NCBI RefSeq assembly: GCF_028657905.1
Contig: NZ_CP117782.1
Coordinates: 992,001 to 1,056,000, forward strand
DNA length: 64,000 bases
Source of the DNA: Burkholderia sp. FERM BP-3421
GTDB taxonomy: Bacteria > Pseudomonadota > Gammaproteobacteria > Burkholderiales > Burkholderiaceae
Direction of reading: 5' to 3'
The notes under the pieces are model-generated. The model was not told the origin of the DNA and did no database searches. It saw only the letters and a list, made by a program, of their open reading frames with translations. The number at the start of each line of letters is the position of its first letter. Position 1 is the stretch's first letter. Positions 8,809-17,892 of the stretch are shown here, in pieces. The translations under genes and the position numbers were made by a program.

Positions 8809-10146
8809 ATGAAACCGGTCATTGCCCTCGTTGGGCGCCCCAATGTGGGGAAATCCACGCTGTTCAACCGGCTCACGCGCTCGCGCGATGCGCTGGTCGC
8901 CGATCTTCCCGGCCTCACGCGCGATCGCCACTACGGCGAGGGGCGGGTCGGCGAGCGTCCGTACCTGGTCGTCGACACGGGCGGCTTCGAGCCGGTCGCG
9001 AAGGACGGCATCCTGCACGAGATGGCGCGCCAGACGCGCCAGGCCGTCGAGGAGGCCGACGTGGTGGTGTTCATCGTCGACGGCCGCAACGGGCTCGCGC
9101 CGCAGGACAAGTCGATCGCCGACTATCTGCGCAAGACCGGCCGGCCGATCTTCCTCGTCGTCAACAAGGCCGAGGGGATGAAGTACACGGCGGTCGCGTC
9201 GGATTTCTATGAGCTGGGGCTCGGCGATCCGCGCGCGATCTCGGCCGCGCACGGCGACGGCGTGAACGACATGATCAACGAGGCGCTCGAGGTGGCCTAC
9301 GCGGGCCAGCCCGAGGAAGGCGAGGACGAGGCCGCGACGCGCGGCGTCAAGATCGCGATCGTCGGCCGTCCGAACGTCGGCAAGTCGACGCTCGTCAATA
9401 CGCTGATCGGCGAGGACCGCGTGATCGCGTTCGACATGCCCGGCACGACGCGCGATTCGATCTACGTCGACTTCGAGCGCAACGGCAAGCCGTACACGCT
9501 GATCGACACGGCGGGCCTGCGCCGGCGCGGCAAGGTGTTCGAGGCGATCGAGAAATTCTCGGTGGTGAAGACGCTGCAGTCGATCTCCGACGCGAACGTG
9601 GTGATTCTGCTGCTCGATGCGCGCCAGGACATCTCGGACCAGGACGCGCACATCGCGGGCTTCGTGGTCGAGCAGGGCCGTGCGCTGGTGGTCGGCGTGA
9701 ACAAGTGGGACGGGCTCGACGCGCACACGCGCGAACGCACCAAGGCCGATCTCACGCGCAAGCTCAAGTTCCTCGAGTTCGCGAAGTTCCATTTCATCTC
9801 GGCGGCGGAGAAGACCGGCATCGGCGCGCTGCTGCGTTCGGTGGACGACGCGTACGCGGCGGCGATGGCCAAGCTGCCGACGCCGAAGCTCACGCGCGCG
9901 CTGATCGAGGCGGTGGAGTTCCAGCAGCCGCGCCGTCGCGGCCCGGTGCGGCCGAAGCTGCGCTACGCGCACCAGGGCGGACAGAACCCGCCGCTCATCG
10001 TGATCCACGGCAACGCGCTCGATGCCGTTACCGAAACTTACAAGCGCTACCTCGAAAACCGGTTCCGAGAAACTTTCTCGCTGACAGGGACTCCATTGCG
10101 AATAGAGTTTCGCTCGTCGCACAACCCGTACGCGGACAAGGACTGA
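8809..10146 (+). CDS. der: GTPase Der (EngA), 50S ribosome assembly
   Basis: Der is an essential GTPase with two tandem G domains that acts late in 50S subunit assembly. The 445-residue protein has two P-loops, GRPNVGKSTLFNRL near residue 8 and GRPNVGKSTLVNTLI near residue 185, and a C-terminal KH-like domain from about 360. It comes after the bamB terminator, so it needs its own promoter. A candidate extended -10 TGC-TAATTT lies at 8734-8742, about 65 bp upstream. Hfq follows 142 bp downstream. Confidence 0.96.
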   Translation: MKPVIALVGRPNVGKSTLFNRLTRSRDALVADLPGLTRDRHYGEGRVGERPYLVVDTGGFEPVAKDGILHEMARQTRQAVEEADVVVFIVDGRNGLAPQDKSIADYLRKTGRPIFLVVNKAEGMKYTAVASDFYELGLGDPRAISAAHGDGVNDMINEALEVAYAGQPEEGEDEAATRGVKIAIVGRPNVGKSTLVNTLIGEDRVIAFDMPGTTRDSIYVDFERNGKPYTLIDTAGLRRRGKVFEAIEKFSVVKTLQSISDANVVILLLDARQDISDQDAHIAGFVVEQGRALVVGVNKWDGLDAHTRERTKADLTRKLKFLEFAKFHFISAAEKTGIGALLRSVDDAYAAAMAKLPTPKLTRALIEAVEFQQPRRRGPVRPKLRYAHQGGQNPPLIVIHGNALDAVTETYKRYLENRFRETFSLTGTPLRIEFRSSHNPYADKD

Positions 10147-10288
10147 ACGGCCCGTCCGGCAAGGGCTCGGCCGAACGGCCGGAGCCGGGTGCGAAGGGCA
10201 AAATCGGCTATAGTGTAGCGATTGACGGCGGATCTCTTTTTCTTCGTCGTCAATCTAGATCAACCTGCAAAAAAAGATGGAGTACGCC

Positions 10289-10528
10289 ATGAGCAACAAA
10301 GGGCAATTGTTACAAGACCCGTTTCTGAACGCACTGCGCAAAGAGCACGTGCCGGTTTCGATCTACCTGGTCAACGGCATCAAGCTTCAAGGGAACATCG
10401 AATCGTTCGACCAGTACGTCGTGTTGCTCCGTAACACCGTGACCCAAATGGTCTACAAGCACGCCATCTCGACGGTCGTGCCGGCCCGCCCGGTGAATTT
10501 CCACCCGGACGCGGAAGCCTCGTCCTAA
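10289..10528 (+). CDS. hfq: RNA chaperone Hfq
   Basis: Hfq is the Sm-like hexameric chaperone that pairs small RNAs with mRNAs. The 79-residue protein begins [19 protein letters not shown] and contains both Sm motifs ([25 protein letters not shown] cut across two strands, then [11 protein letters not shown]). Start 10289 is chosen over an upstream in-frame ATG at 10277 because GGAG sits at the right distance before it. The hfq-hflX-hflK-hflC order is the conserved one. Confidence 0.97.
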
Positions 10529-10585
10529 CCCCATGCCGCGGCTGGCGTCCGGTCGCCGTCGGCGTTACATGCCAGCCGCCCAATC

Positions 10586-11764
10586 TTGACATCCGACAAT
10601 TTGATCAACGCAGCGTTAGTCGGCATCGATTTCGGCAAGACCGATTTCGAAGCCAGTCTCGAAGAACTCAGCCTGCTCGCCACCAGCGCGGGCGCCCATC
10701 CCACCGTTACCCTGACCGGTCGCCGAGCGAGTCCCGATGCCGCGCTGTTCCTCGGCAGCGGCAAGGCCGACGAATTGCGGCTCGCCTGCGAGGCGCACGA
10801 CGTCGAGGTCGTGATCTTCAATCATGCGCTCGCCCCCGCGCAGCAGCGCAATCTCGAGCGCCTGCTGGACCGGCGCGTGATCGATCGCACGAGCCTCATC
10901 CTCGATATCTTCGCGCAGCGCGCGCGCAGCCATGAAGGCAAGCTGCAGGTCGAACTCGCGCAGCTGCAGTATCTGTCCACCCGCCTGATCCGCGCCTGGA
11001 CCCACCTCGAGCGTCAAAAAGGCGGGATCGGCTTGCGCGGCCCCGGCGAAACCCAGCTCGAAACCGACCGCCGGTTGATCGGCGATCGCATCAAGATGCT
11101 CAAGTCGCGGCTCGAGAAGCTGCGTCGCCAGCACGGCACGCAGCGTCGTCAGCGCGCGCGCAACCGCATCATGTCGGTGTCGCTCGTCGGCTATACGAAC
11201 GCGGGCAAGTCGACGCTGTTCAATGCGCTGACGAAGGCGCAGGCGTATGCGGCGGATCAGTTGTTCGCGACGCTCGACACCACCTCGCGGCGCGTCTACC
11301 TCGGCGACGACGTCGGTCAGATCGTCGTGTCCGACACGGTCGGCTTCATCCGCGAATTGCCGCACCAGTTGGTCGCGGCGTTCCGCGCGACCCTCGAGGA
11401 GACGATTCATGCGGATCTGCTGCTGCATGTGGTCGATGCGTCGAGCGCGGTGCGGCTCGAGCAGATCGAGCAGGTCAACGACGTGCTGCGTGAAATTGGG
11501 GCGGATTCGATCCGGCAGGTGCTGGTGTTCAACAAGATCGACGCCGTTCCCGAGCTGGCGGCCCGCAGCGAGGCGGTCGAGCGGGATGAGTATGGTAATA
11601 TTTCGCGCGTCTTTTTGAGCGCGCGCACGGGCCAGGGCCTGGACGCGCTGCGCGCCGCCATCGCCGAAATCGCTGCCGCGGAACATCTTTCCGGCGCCGA
11701 GCCGTTCGACGGCCTGCCGGCAGAACCACACGAAGACCACACGGTTTCCGAACACGGGCGCTAA
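10586..11764 (+). CDS. hflX: Ribosome-splitting GTPase HflX (TTG start)
   Basis: HflX is a TRAFAC-class GTPase that splits stalled 70S ribosomes under stress. The 392-residue protein has the N-terminal HflX domain, the GGIGLRGPGETQLETDRR signature and a G domain with P-loop GYTNAGKST (about 205-213). The reading frame begins with TTG 10586 (MTSDNLINAALVG). No earlier ATG fits, and family members begin at this point, so a TTG start is likely; no ribosome site is clear. It lies 57 bp after hfq and 47 bp before hflK. Confidence 0.93.
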   Translation: MTSDNLINAALVGIDFGKTDFEASLEELSLLATSAGAHPTVTLTGRRASPDAALFLGSGKADELRLACEAHDVEVVIFNHALAPAQQRNLERLLDRRVIDRTSLILDIFAQRARSHEGKLQVELAQLQYLSTRLIRAWTHLERQKGGIGLRGPGETQLETDRRLIGDRIKMLKSRLEKLRRQHGTQRRQRARNRIMSVSLVGYTNAGKSTLFNALTKAQAYAADQLFATLDTTSRRVYLGDDVGQIVVSDTVGFIRELPHQLVAAFRATLEETIHADLLLHVVDASSAVRLEQIEQVNDVLREIGADSIRQVLVFNKIDAVPELAARSEAVERDEYGNISRVFLSARTGQGLDALRAAIAEIAAAEHLSGAEPFDGLPAEPHEDHTVSEHGR

Positions 11765-11811
11765 CCGGCCAGTCCGGTAAACCGGCGCCCAATCTGGTGA
11801 ACAAAACACAG

Positions 11812-13170
11812 GTGAACGATTACAACGAGCGGAGTACCTGGCTGCGGATGCGCGCCCTGTTGTCGATCAACGATCCCCGTTGGGGGCGTGGCGACGGCAA
11901 CGGCGACAAGCCTCGCGCCAATCAACCGAAGCGCCCGGAAGGCCGCGACGGCGACGGCCCACCCGACCTCGACGAAATGTGGCGGAACTTCAACCGCCGC
12001 CTGAGCGGCCTGTTCGGCGGCAAGGGCGGCGGCGGCCTGCGTCCGGACAACGGCCAAGCCGCGCGACGCGGCGTCGGCATCCTCGCCGGCGTGCTGATCG
12101 CGATCTATGCGGGCAGCGGCACCTTCATCGTGCCCGACGGGCAGACGGGCGTCGTGCTGCAGTTCGGCCGCCTCAAGGGCACGGTGGACCAGGGCGTGCA
12201 TTGGCGGATGCCGTATCCGTTCGAGTCGCACGAGATCGTCGACACCGCGCAGGCGCGTTCGATCGAGGTCGGCCGCAACAACGTGGTGCGGCTCGCGAAC
12301 GTCAAGGACGCGTCGATGCTGACCCGCGAGGCCGATATTCTCGACGTGCGCTTCGCGGTCCAGTATCGGATCCGTTCGGCGACCGACTATCTGTTCCGTA
12401 CCGTCGACCCCGAGCGCAGCGTGGCGCAGGCCGCGCAGGCGGCGATCCGCGAGTTCGTCGGCGCGCGCAGCGCCGACGACGTGCTGAACCAGGACCGCGA
12501 TGCGTTGCGCGAGCAGCTCAGCCAGGCGATCCAGCGCGATCTCGATCGCGACCAGACCGGGCTTGTCGTGACCGGCGTGACGGTGCAGAGCATCCAGCCG
12601 CCCGAACAGGTGCAGACGGCCGTCGACTCGGTGGGGAAGGCGCGCGACGAGGCCCTGGCGGCCAAACAGGCCGCGCAGGCCTACGCGGGCGAGCTGCTGC
12701 CGCGCGCGCAGGGCGACGCCGCGAAGATGACGGACGAGGCGAAGGCTTACGCGGATCGCGTGGTCGCGCAGGCGGAAGGCGACGCGGAACGCTTCAAGCA
12801 GGTCTACGCGCAATATTCGAAGGCGCCCGCGGTGATTCGCGAGCGCATGTATCTCGAGACGATGCAAGAAATCTACGCGAACACGACCAAGGTCTATGTC
12901 GGCAACAAGTCGGGCAACAGCATGCTGTACCTGCCGCTCGACAAGATCGTCGAGCAGGGCCGGCAGCGCGCCGGCGACACGGTGGCGCCCGCGGGCGCGG
13001 TAGCGGGCGGGGCAGTCGCACCGGCGAGCGGCGCGGTGGCCGTGGCGCCGGCCTCGGCCGCCGCGGCGCCGGCCGCAGCGACATCGGCCGCGAGCCAGGC
13101 CGGCGGCGCGGATGCGCTGCGTTCGCGCGAGGCGTTTCGCAGCCGCATGCGCGAAGACGATCTGCAGTAA
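11812..13170 (+). CDS. hflK: HflK, subunit of the FtsH-modulating HflKC complex
   Basis: HflK is an SPFH/band-7 membrane protein that with HflC forms a cage around FtsH and limits its proteolysis. The 452-residue protein has a hydrophilic N terminus (PPDLDEMWRNFNRRLSGLFGG), a membrane anchor (about 84-104), the band-7 domain and coiled coil, and an Ala/Pro-rich tail ending REDDLQ. Both candidate starts are GTG: 11812 (MNDYNERSTW) is preferred from memory of related proteins, while 11797 would add five residues. HflC starts 15 bp after the stop behind an AGGAG site. Confidence 0.93.
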   Translation: MNDYNERSTWLRMRALLSINDPRWGRGDGNGDKPRANQPKRPEGRDGDGPPDLDEMWRNFNRRLSGLFGGKGGGGLRPDNGQAARRGVGILAGVLIAIYAGSGTFIVPDGQTGVVLQFGRLKGTVDQGVHWRMPYPFESHEIVDTAQARSIEVGRNNVVRLANVKDASMLTREADILDVRFAVQYRIRSATDYLFRTVDPERSVAQAAQAAIREFVGARSADDVLNQDRDALREQLSQAIQRDLDRDQTGLVVTGVTVQSIQPPEQVQTAVDSVGKARDEALAAKQAAQAYAGELLPRAQGDAAKMTDEAKAYADRVVAQAEGDAERFKQVYAQYSKAPAVIRERMYLETMQEIYANTTKVYVGNKSGNSMLYLPLDKIVEQGRQRAGDTVAPAGAVAGGAVAPASGAVAVAPASAAAAPAAATSAASQAGGADALRSREAFRSRMREDDLQ

Positions 13171-13185
13171 CCAGGAGCGCTACTC

Positions 13186-14085
13186 ATGAATCGAATCATT
13201 GCGCTCGTCGTCGCCATCGTGGTCGTGGCGTTCATTGCATCGTCGACGGTGTTCGTCGTCGATCCGCGTCATGCGGTCGTGTTGTCGGCGCGTGACGGCG
13301 CCGCGCCGTCGCTCGTCGGCCCCGGCCTGCACGTGAAGCTGCCGCCTCCGCTGCAAATGGCGACGGCCATCGACATCCGGATCCAGACGCTCGACGCGGG
13401 CGATCCGCAGAGCTACCCGACCTCAAGCCAGCAGGAAGTGCTCGTGAGCCCGGTCGTCAAGTACCGGATCGCCGATGCGCTCAAGTACTACGGCGAAACG
13501 GGCGGCGCGCCGCGCGACGCCGCGGACCGGCTTGCCGCCGCGCTGAAGGGCGCGCTGGGCGGCGCGCTCGCCCAGCGCGGGCTCGACGATGCGATTGCGG
13601 GCCAGCGCGCGATCGCCGACGAGGTGAAGGCGGCATTGCGCACGGAGGCGTCGCGCTACGGCGTCGAGGTCGTCGACGTGCGGCTGACCCGCGTCGACCT
13701 GCCCGCCGCGCAGGCCGACGCCGCTTATCAGCGGATGGCGGCGGCCCAGCAGCAGCTTGCCGACCGCGTGCGCGCGGAAGGCGCTGCGCAGGCCGAGCAG
13801 ATCAAGGCGGACGCGGGACGCGAGCAACAGGCGGTCCTGGCGAATGCATACCGCTCGGCGCAGACGATCAAGGGCGAGGGCGATGCGAAAGCGGCCGCCA
13901 TCGCCGCCGATGCGTTCGGCCGCGACCCGAACTTCTACCAGTTCTACGCGAGCCTGCAGGCGTACCGGAACAGCTTCAAGCCGAACGACATCATCGTCGT
14001 CGACCCCGACAGCGAGTTCTTCCGCTTCATGCGCAGCCCGACGGGCGGCGCGCCCACGCCGGCGCCCGCTCCCCGCAAACATTGA
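13186..14085 (+). CDS. hflC: HflC, subunit of the FtsH-modulating HflKC complex
   Basis: The 299-residue SPFH/band-7 protein has an N-terminal membrane anchor (MNRIIALVVAIVVVAFIASS) and then the ADP-ribosyltransferase-like and coiled-coil parts typical of HflC, with the C-terminal DPNFYQFYASLQAYRNSF block shared by the family. It is the partner of HflK directly upstream and faces the periplasm. The gene follows hflK in a clear operon with an AGGAG site. Confidence 0.95.
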   Translation: MNRIIALVVAIVVVAFIASSTVFVVDPRHAVVLSARDGAAPSLVGPGLHVKLPPPLQMATAIDIRIQTLDAGDPQSYPTSSQQEVLVSPVVKYRIADALKYYGETGGAPRDAADRLAAALKGALGGALAQRGLDDAIAGQRAIADEVKAALRTEASRYGVEVVDVRLTRVDLPAAQADAAYQRMAAAQQQLADRVRAEGAAQAEQIKADAGREQQAVLANAYRSAQTIKGEGDAKAAAIAADAFGRDPNFYQFYASLQAYRNSFKPNDIIVVDPDSEFFRFMRSPTGGAPTPAPAPRKH

Positions 14086-14124
14086 CGTACAAGGGGCGCC
14101 GCGTCGTGCGGCGCTGTCGATCGC

Positions 14125-14316
14125 ATGGATCTCGCCGGCACACTATTGCTCGCGCTCGCGCTGATGCTGATTATCGAAGGGATCTTTCCGTTCGTTTTCC
14201 CGGTCGCGTGGCGCGATACGTTTCGTAGAATAGCGGAGCGGCCCCCGCATCACATCCGGATCGGCGGCCTGATCGCCATCATGCTCGGGCTCGTGCTGCT
14301 GCTGCTCGCGACCTGA
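14125..14316 (+). CDS. DUF2065 (YjeT-like) small membrane protein
   Basis: A 63-residue protein with two membrane helices (LLLALALMLIIEGIFPFVF and LIAIMLGLVLLLLA) and the family core PVAWRDTFRRIAE. Function is unknown. E. coli yjeT sits in the same place between hflC and purA, which supports the call and suggests co-expression with HflKC. It begins 39 bp after hflC. Confidence 0.85.
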   Translation: MDLAGTLLLALALMLIIEGIFPFVFPVAWRDTFRRIAERPPHHIRIGGLIAIMLGLVLLLLAT

Positions 14317-14418
14317 GCATTCGTCTGCGCATTCGCGGGCCGCTGCGGCCTGTCGTCCAGACCTGATTCAATCCGAGGCGCGCTGCCGCGCCGTCTTTTC
14401 CATCGTAGGATCGCAACG

Positions 14419-15567
14419 ATGTCGACCTGGTTACTTCCCGAGAATATCGCCGACGTACTGCCGTCGGAAGCGCGCAAGATCGAGGAGCTGCGCCGCAGGC
14501 TGCTCGACCGCTTCCGGGCCTATGGCTACGAGATGGTGATGCCGCCGCTGCTCGAATATCTCGAGTCGCTGCTCACGAGCGGCGGCAACGATCTGCGCCT
14601 GCGCACCTTCAAGCTCGTCGACCAGTTGTCCGGTCGCACGCTCGGGCTGCGCGCGGACATCACGCCGCAGGTCGCGCGGATCGACGCGCATCTGCTGAAC
14701 CGTCAGGGCGTGACCCGCCTGTGCTATGCGGGCAACGTGCTGCACACGCGTCCGCGCGGCCTGCACGCGACCCGCGAGCAGATCCAGATTGGCGCGGAGC
14801 TGTACGGCCACGCGGGCCTCGAGGCCGATCACGAGGTCCAGCAGCTGATGCTCGACGCGCTGCGGCTCGCGGGTCTCGCGAACGTCCGCCTCGATCTGTG
14901 CCACGCCGGCGTGCTCGGTGCACTGTTCTCGCGGGACGCCGCCGCCGCCGCGCGCGGCGAGGCGCTCTACGACGCGCTCGCGGCCAAGGACGTGCCGCTG
15001 CTGAACGAACTGACCGAGAGCCTGAGCCCCGACACGCGCGCCGCGCTGCGCGTGCTGCCGCGGCTGTACGGCGATGCGTCGGTGCTCGACGATGCGCGCC
15101 GGCTGCTGCCGGCCCTGCCCGAAATCACGCGCGCGCTCGACGATCTCGCGAGCCTCGCGGCGCAGGTCGCGGGCGCCGAGGTGACGATCGATCTCGCCGA
15201 CCTGCGCGGCTATGCCTACCACAGCGGCCCGATGTTCTCCGCATACGTGGACGGCGTGCCGAACGCGGTCGCGCGCGGCGGCCGTTACGACCACGTCGGC
15301 CAGGCCTACGGCCGGGCGCGCCCGGCAACCGGGTTCTCGCTCGATCTGCGCGAAGTCGCGCGGATTTCCCCGGTCGAGGCCCGCGGCACGGCGATTCTCG
15401 CGCCGTGGAAGCAGGACGATGCGCTGCGCGCGGCGGTGGCCGCGTTGCGCGACGCAGGCGAAGTGGTGATCCAGGCGCTGCCGGGGCACGATCATGTGCT
15501 CGACGAGTTCGCCTGCGACCGAGCGCTCGTCGAACAGGGCGGCGCATGGGTGGTCGAGCCCCGCTGA
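14419..15567 (+). CDS. hisZ: ATP phosphoribosyltransferase regulatory subunit HisZ
   Basis: HisZ is a histidyl-tRNA-synthetase-like protein that partners short-form HisG in the first step of histidine synthesis. The 382-residue protein has class II synthetase folds (TFKLVDQLSGRTLGLRADITPQVAR) but lacks the HisS-specific C-terminal anticodon domain and the canonical motif sequences. HisG is not in the window. The placement just before purA and after hflC-DUF2065 is conserved in Burkholderiales. Confidence 0.93.
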   Translation: MSTWLLPENIADVLPSEARKIEELRRRLLDRFRAYGYEMVMPPLLEYLESLLTSGGNDLRLRTFKLVDQLSGRTLGLRADITPQVARIDAHLLNRQGVTRLCYAGNVLHTRPRGLHATREQIQIGAELYGHAGLEADHEVQQLMLDALRLAGLANVRLDLCHAGVLGALFSRDAAAAARGEALYDALAAKDVPLLNELTESLSPDTRAALRVLPRLYGDASVLDDARRLLPALPEITRALDDLASLAAQVAGAEVTIDLADLRGYAYHSGPMFSAYVDGVPNAVARGGRYDHVGQAYGRARPATGFSLDLREVARISPVEARGTAILAPWKQDDALRAAVAALRDAGEVVIQALPGHDHVLDEFACDRALVEQGGAWVVEPR

Positions 15568-15690
15568 TACGGGGGCGGATACGGGCGCCGGCGGTTCTTT
15601 GGAGTTCCACATCGTTGAAGTGAAACGGAAAAATTCGGAACCGGCGGCGAACATAGGTAGAATACGTTTTTAACCAGCTAACGAATCAAC

Positions 15691-17037
15691 ATGTCTGCCA
15701 GCGCAGTGAATGTGACTCCCGGGCGCAACGTCGTCGTCGTGGGTACTCAATGGGGTGATGAAGGCAAGGGCAAGATCGTCGACTGGCTGACGGACCACGC
15801 CAAGGGCGTCGTGCGTTTCCAGGGCGGTCACAACGCCGGCCACACCCTCATCATCGGCGGCAAGAAGACGATCTTGCGCCTCATCCCGTCGGGCATCATG
15901 CGTGAAGGCGTCGCCTGCTACATCGGCAACGGTGTGGTGCTGTCGCCCGAGGCGCTGTTCAAGGAGATCGGCGAGCTGGAAGAGGCCGGCCTCGACGTGC
16001 AGAGCCGCCTGTTCATTTCCGAAGCGGCCACGCTGATCCTCCCGTATCACGTCGCGATCGACCAGGCGCGCGAAGCGCGCCGCGGCGCGGGCAAGATCGG
16101 CACGACCGGGCGCGGCATCGGGCCTGCGTACGAAGACAAGGTCGGCCGTCGCGCGCTGCGCGTGCAGGATCTGTTCGACGCGAAGACCTTCGCCGACCGC
16201 CTGCGCGAAAACCTCGATTTCCACAATTTCGTGCTGACCCAGTATCTCGGCGGCGCAGCCGTCGATTTCCAGTCCACGCTCGACACGATGCTCGGCTATG
16301 CGGATCGGCTCAAGCCGATGGTGACCGACGTGTCGCTGCGCCTGTACGAAGAGAACAACGCCGGCAACAACCTGCTGTTCGAAGGCGCGCAGGGCACGCT
16401 GCTCGATATCGACCACGGCACCTATCCGTTCGTCACCTCGAGCAACTGCGTAGCAGGCGCGGCGTCGGCGGGCGCGGGCGTCGGTCCGCACAAGCTCAAC
16501 TACATCCTCGGCATCACCAAGGCCTATTGCACGCGCGTCGGCGCGGGCCCGTTCCCGAGCGAACTGTACGACGCGGACAACCCCAAGCGTCAGGACCAGG
16601 TGGGCGTCACGCTCGCGAACGTCGGCAAGGAATTCGGTTCGGTCACGGGCCGTCCGCGCCGCACGGGCTGGCTCGACGCAGCCGCGCTGCGCCGCTCGAT
16701 CCAGATCAACGGCGTGTCGGGCCTGTGCATGACGAAGCTCGACGTGCTCGACGGGCTCGACGAAGTGAAGCTGTGCGTCGGCTACAAGATGGACGGCAAG
16801 GATCTCGACATCCTGCCGCGCGGCGCGGCCGAAGTGGCGCGTTGCGAGCCGGTCTACGAGACCTTCGGCGGCTGGAAGGAAAGCACGGTCGGCATCAAGA
16901 CCTGGGATGCGCTGCCCGCCAATGCGCGCGCCTACCTGACGCGCATCCAGGAAGTCGCCGGCGTGCCGGTCGACATGGTGTCCACGGGCCCCGATCGCGA
17001 CGAGACGATCCTGCTGCGCCATCCGTTCAAGGTGTAA
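15691..17037 (+). CDS. purA: Adenylosuccinate synthetase
   Basis: PurA joins IMP and aspartate using GTP to make adenylosuccinate, the first committed step to AMP. The 448-residue protein has the P-loop-like WGDEGKGK (21-28), the GHNAGHT IMP site, the TGRGIGPAYEDK loop and TGRPRRTGW. A possible -10 TAGAAT lies at 15658-15663, about 28 bp before the ATG, with only a weak -35. A phosphoribosyltransferase gene follows after 6 bp, so the two purine genes are one operon ending in a strong terminator. Confidence 0.97.
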   Translation: MSASAVNVTPGRNVVVVGTQWGDEGKGKIVDWLTDHAKGVVRFQGGHNAGHTLIIGGKKTILRLIPSGIMREGVACYIGNGVVLSPEALFKEIGELEEAGLDVQSRLFISEAATLILPYHVAIDQAREARRGAGKIGTTGRGIGPAYEDKVGRRALRVQDLFDAKTFADRLRENLDFHNFVLTQYLGGAAVDFQSTLDTMLGYADRLKPMVTDVSLRLYEENNAGNNLLFEGAQGTLLDIDHGTYPFVTSSNCVAGAASAGAGVGPHKLNYILGITKAYCTRVGAGPFPSELYDADNPKRQDQVGVTLANVGKEFGSVTGRPRRTGWLDAAALRRSIQINGVSGLCMTKLDVLDGLDEVKLCVGYKMDGKDLDILPRGAAEVARCEPVYETFGGWKESTVGIKTWDALPANARAYLTRIQEVAGVPVDMVSTGPDRDETILLRHPFKV

Positions 17038-17043
17038 GGCGTG

Positions 17044-17634
17044 ATGACGCAACACTCCCTGCCAATGCTGGAAATGGCCGACCCGCGCAATGACGAGAAG
17101 AATCTCTGGGTGGGTTGGGATGAGTACCACCGTCTGATCGAACTGCTCGCGCTCGCCGTGCATGAGTCGGGTTGGAAGTTCGACAAGATCCTGTGCCTCG
17201 CGCGCGGCGGCCTGCGCGTGGGCGACCAGCTGTCGCGCATCTACGACCTGCCGCTCGCGATCCTCGCGACGAGTTCCTACCGCGAAGCGGCCGGCCGCGA
17301 GCAAGGCGATCTCGACATCGGCCAGTACATCACGATGACGCGCGGCGAGCTGACCGGCAACGTGCTGCTGGTCGACGACCTCGTCGATTCGGGCGTGACG
17401 CTCGCGCGCGTCCAGCAGCATCTGAAGGAACGCTATCCGGCCGTGACGGCCGTGCGTTCGGCCGTGCTCTGGTACAAGGGCTGCTCGAAGGTGAAGCCGG
17501 ACTATCACGTGCAGTATCTGGAAACGAATCCGTGGATTCACCAGCCGTTCGAGGAGTGGGACACGGTGCGTCCGCACAACCTCGGCGCGTGGATCAAGCG
17601 TGGCAATACGCAACGCGAAGACGCGGATGCGTAA
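17044..17634 (+). CDS. Purine phosphoribosyltransferase (hypoxanthine/xanthine-guanine type)
   Basis: A 196-residue type I phosphoribosyltransferase. The PRPP-binding motif is VLLVDDLVDSGVTL (about 107-120) and an early CLARGGLRVG loop is present. It probably salvages a 6-oxopurine with PRPP, fitting its place 6 bp after purA, but the exact base cannot be read from sequence. GTG 17041 directly precedes ATG 17044; the ATG is chosen for spacing to AAGG at 17036-17039. The operon ends at the hairpin 17660-17688. Confidence 0.85.
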   Translation: MTQHSLPMLEMADPRNDEKNLWVGWDEYHRLIELLALAVHESGWKFDKILCLARGGLRVGDQLSRIYDLPLAILATSSYREAAGREQGDLDIGQYITMTRGELTGNVLLVDDLVDSGVTLARVQQHLKERYPAVTAVRSAVLWYKGCSKVKPDYHVQYLETNPWIHQPFEEWDTVRPHNLGAWIKRGNTQREDADA

Positions 17635-17659
17635 GCAAATCGTCAGCTTGACGTTCGAA

Positions 17660-17688
17660 ACGGCGCCCCTCGGGCGCCGTTTTTTTTC
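17660..17688 (+). terminator. Intrinsic terminator of the purA operon
   Basis: A 9-bp perfect stem ACGGCGCCC (17660-17668) / GGGCGCCGT (17672-17680) with loop CTC is followed by a run of eight T. Confidence 0.92.
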
Positions 17689-17892
17689 CTTTTTTTTACG
17701 CTTGTCGCGCCGACGCGATGCTGGTGCGACAAGGCTTGCGCGCCTTGACAGCGCGGGGCGCCCGGAGGGGCGTGATAAACTGGCTCGCCGTTTCGCGTGG
17801 TGCGCTGACAACACAGCGAGACGGCATTTTTGCGTGCCCAGTTAGAATAGCGCTCGTTTTTTCCGACCCCAGAACGGATCTACATCGCTTTT

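Noticed and set aside
15670..17814. 714-codon open frame opposite purA and the phosphoribosyltransferase gene
   Set aside because: Antisense shadow of two well-supported enzymes; the translation has no recognisable motif.
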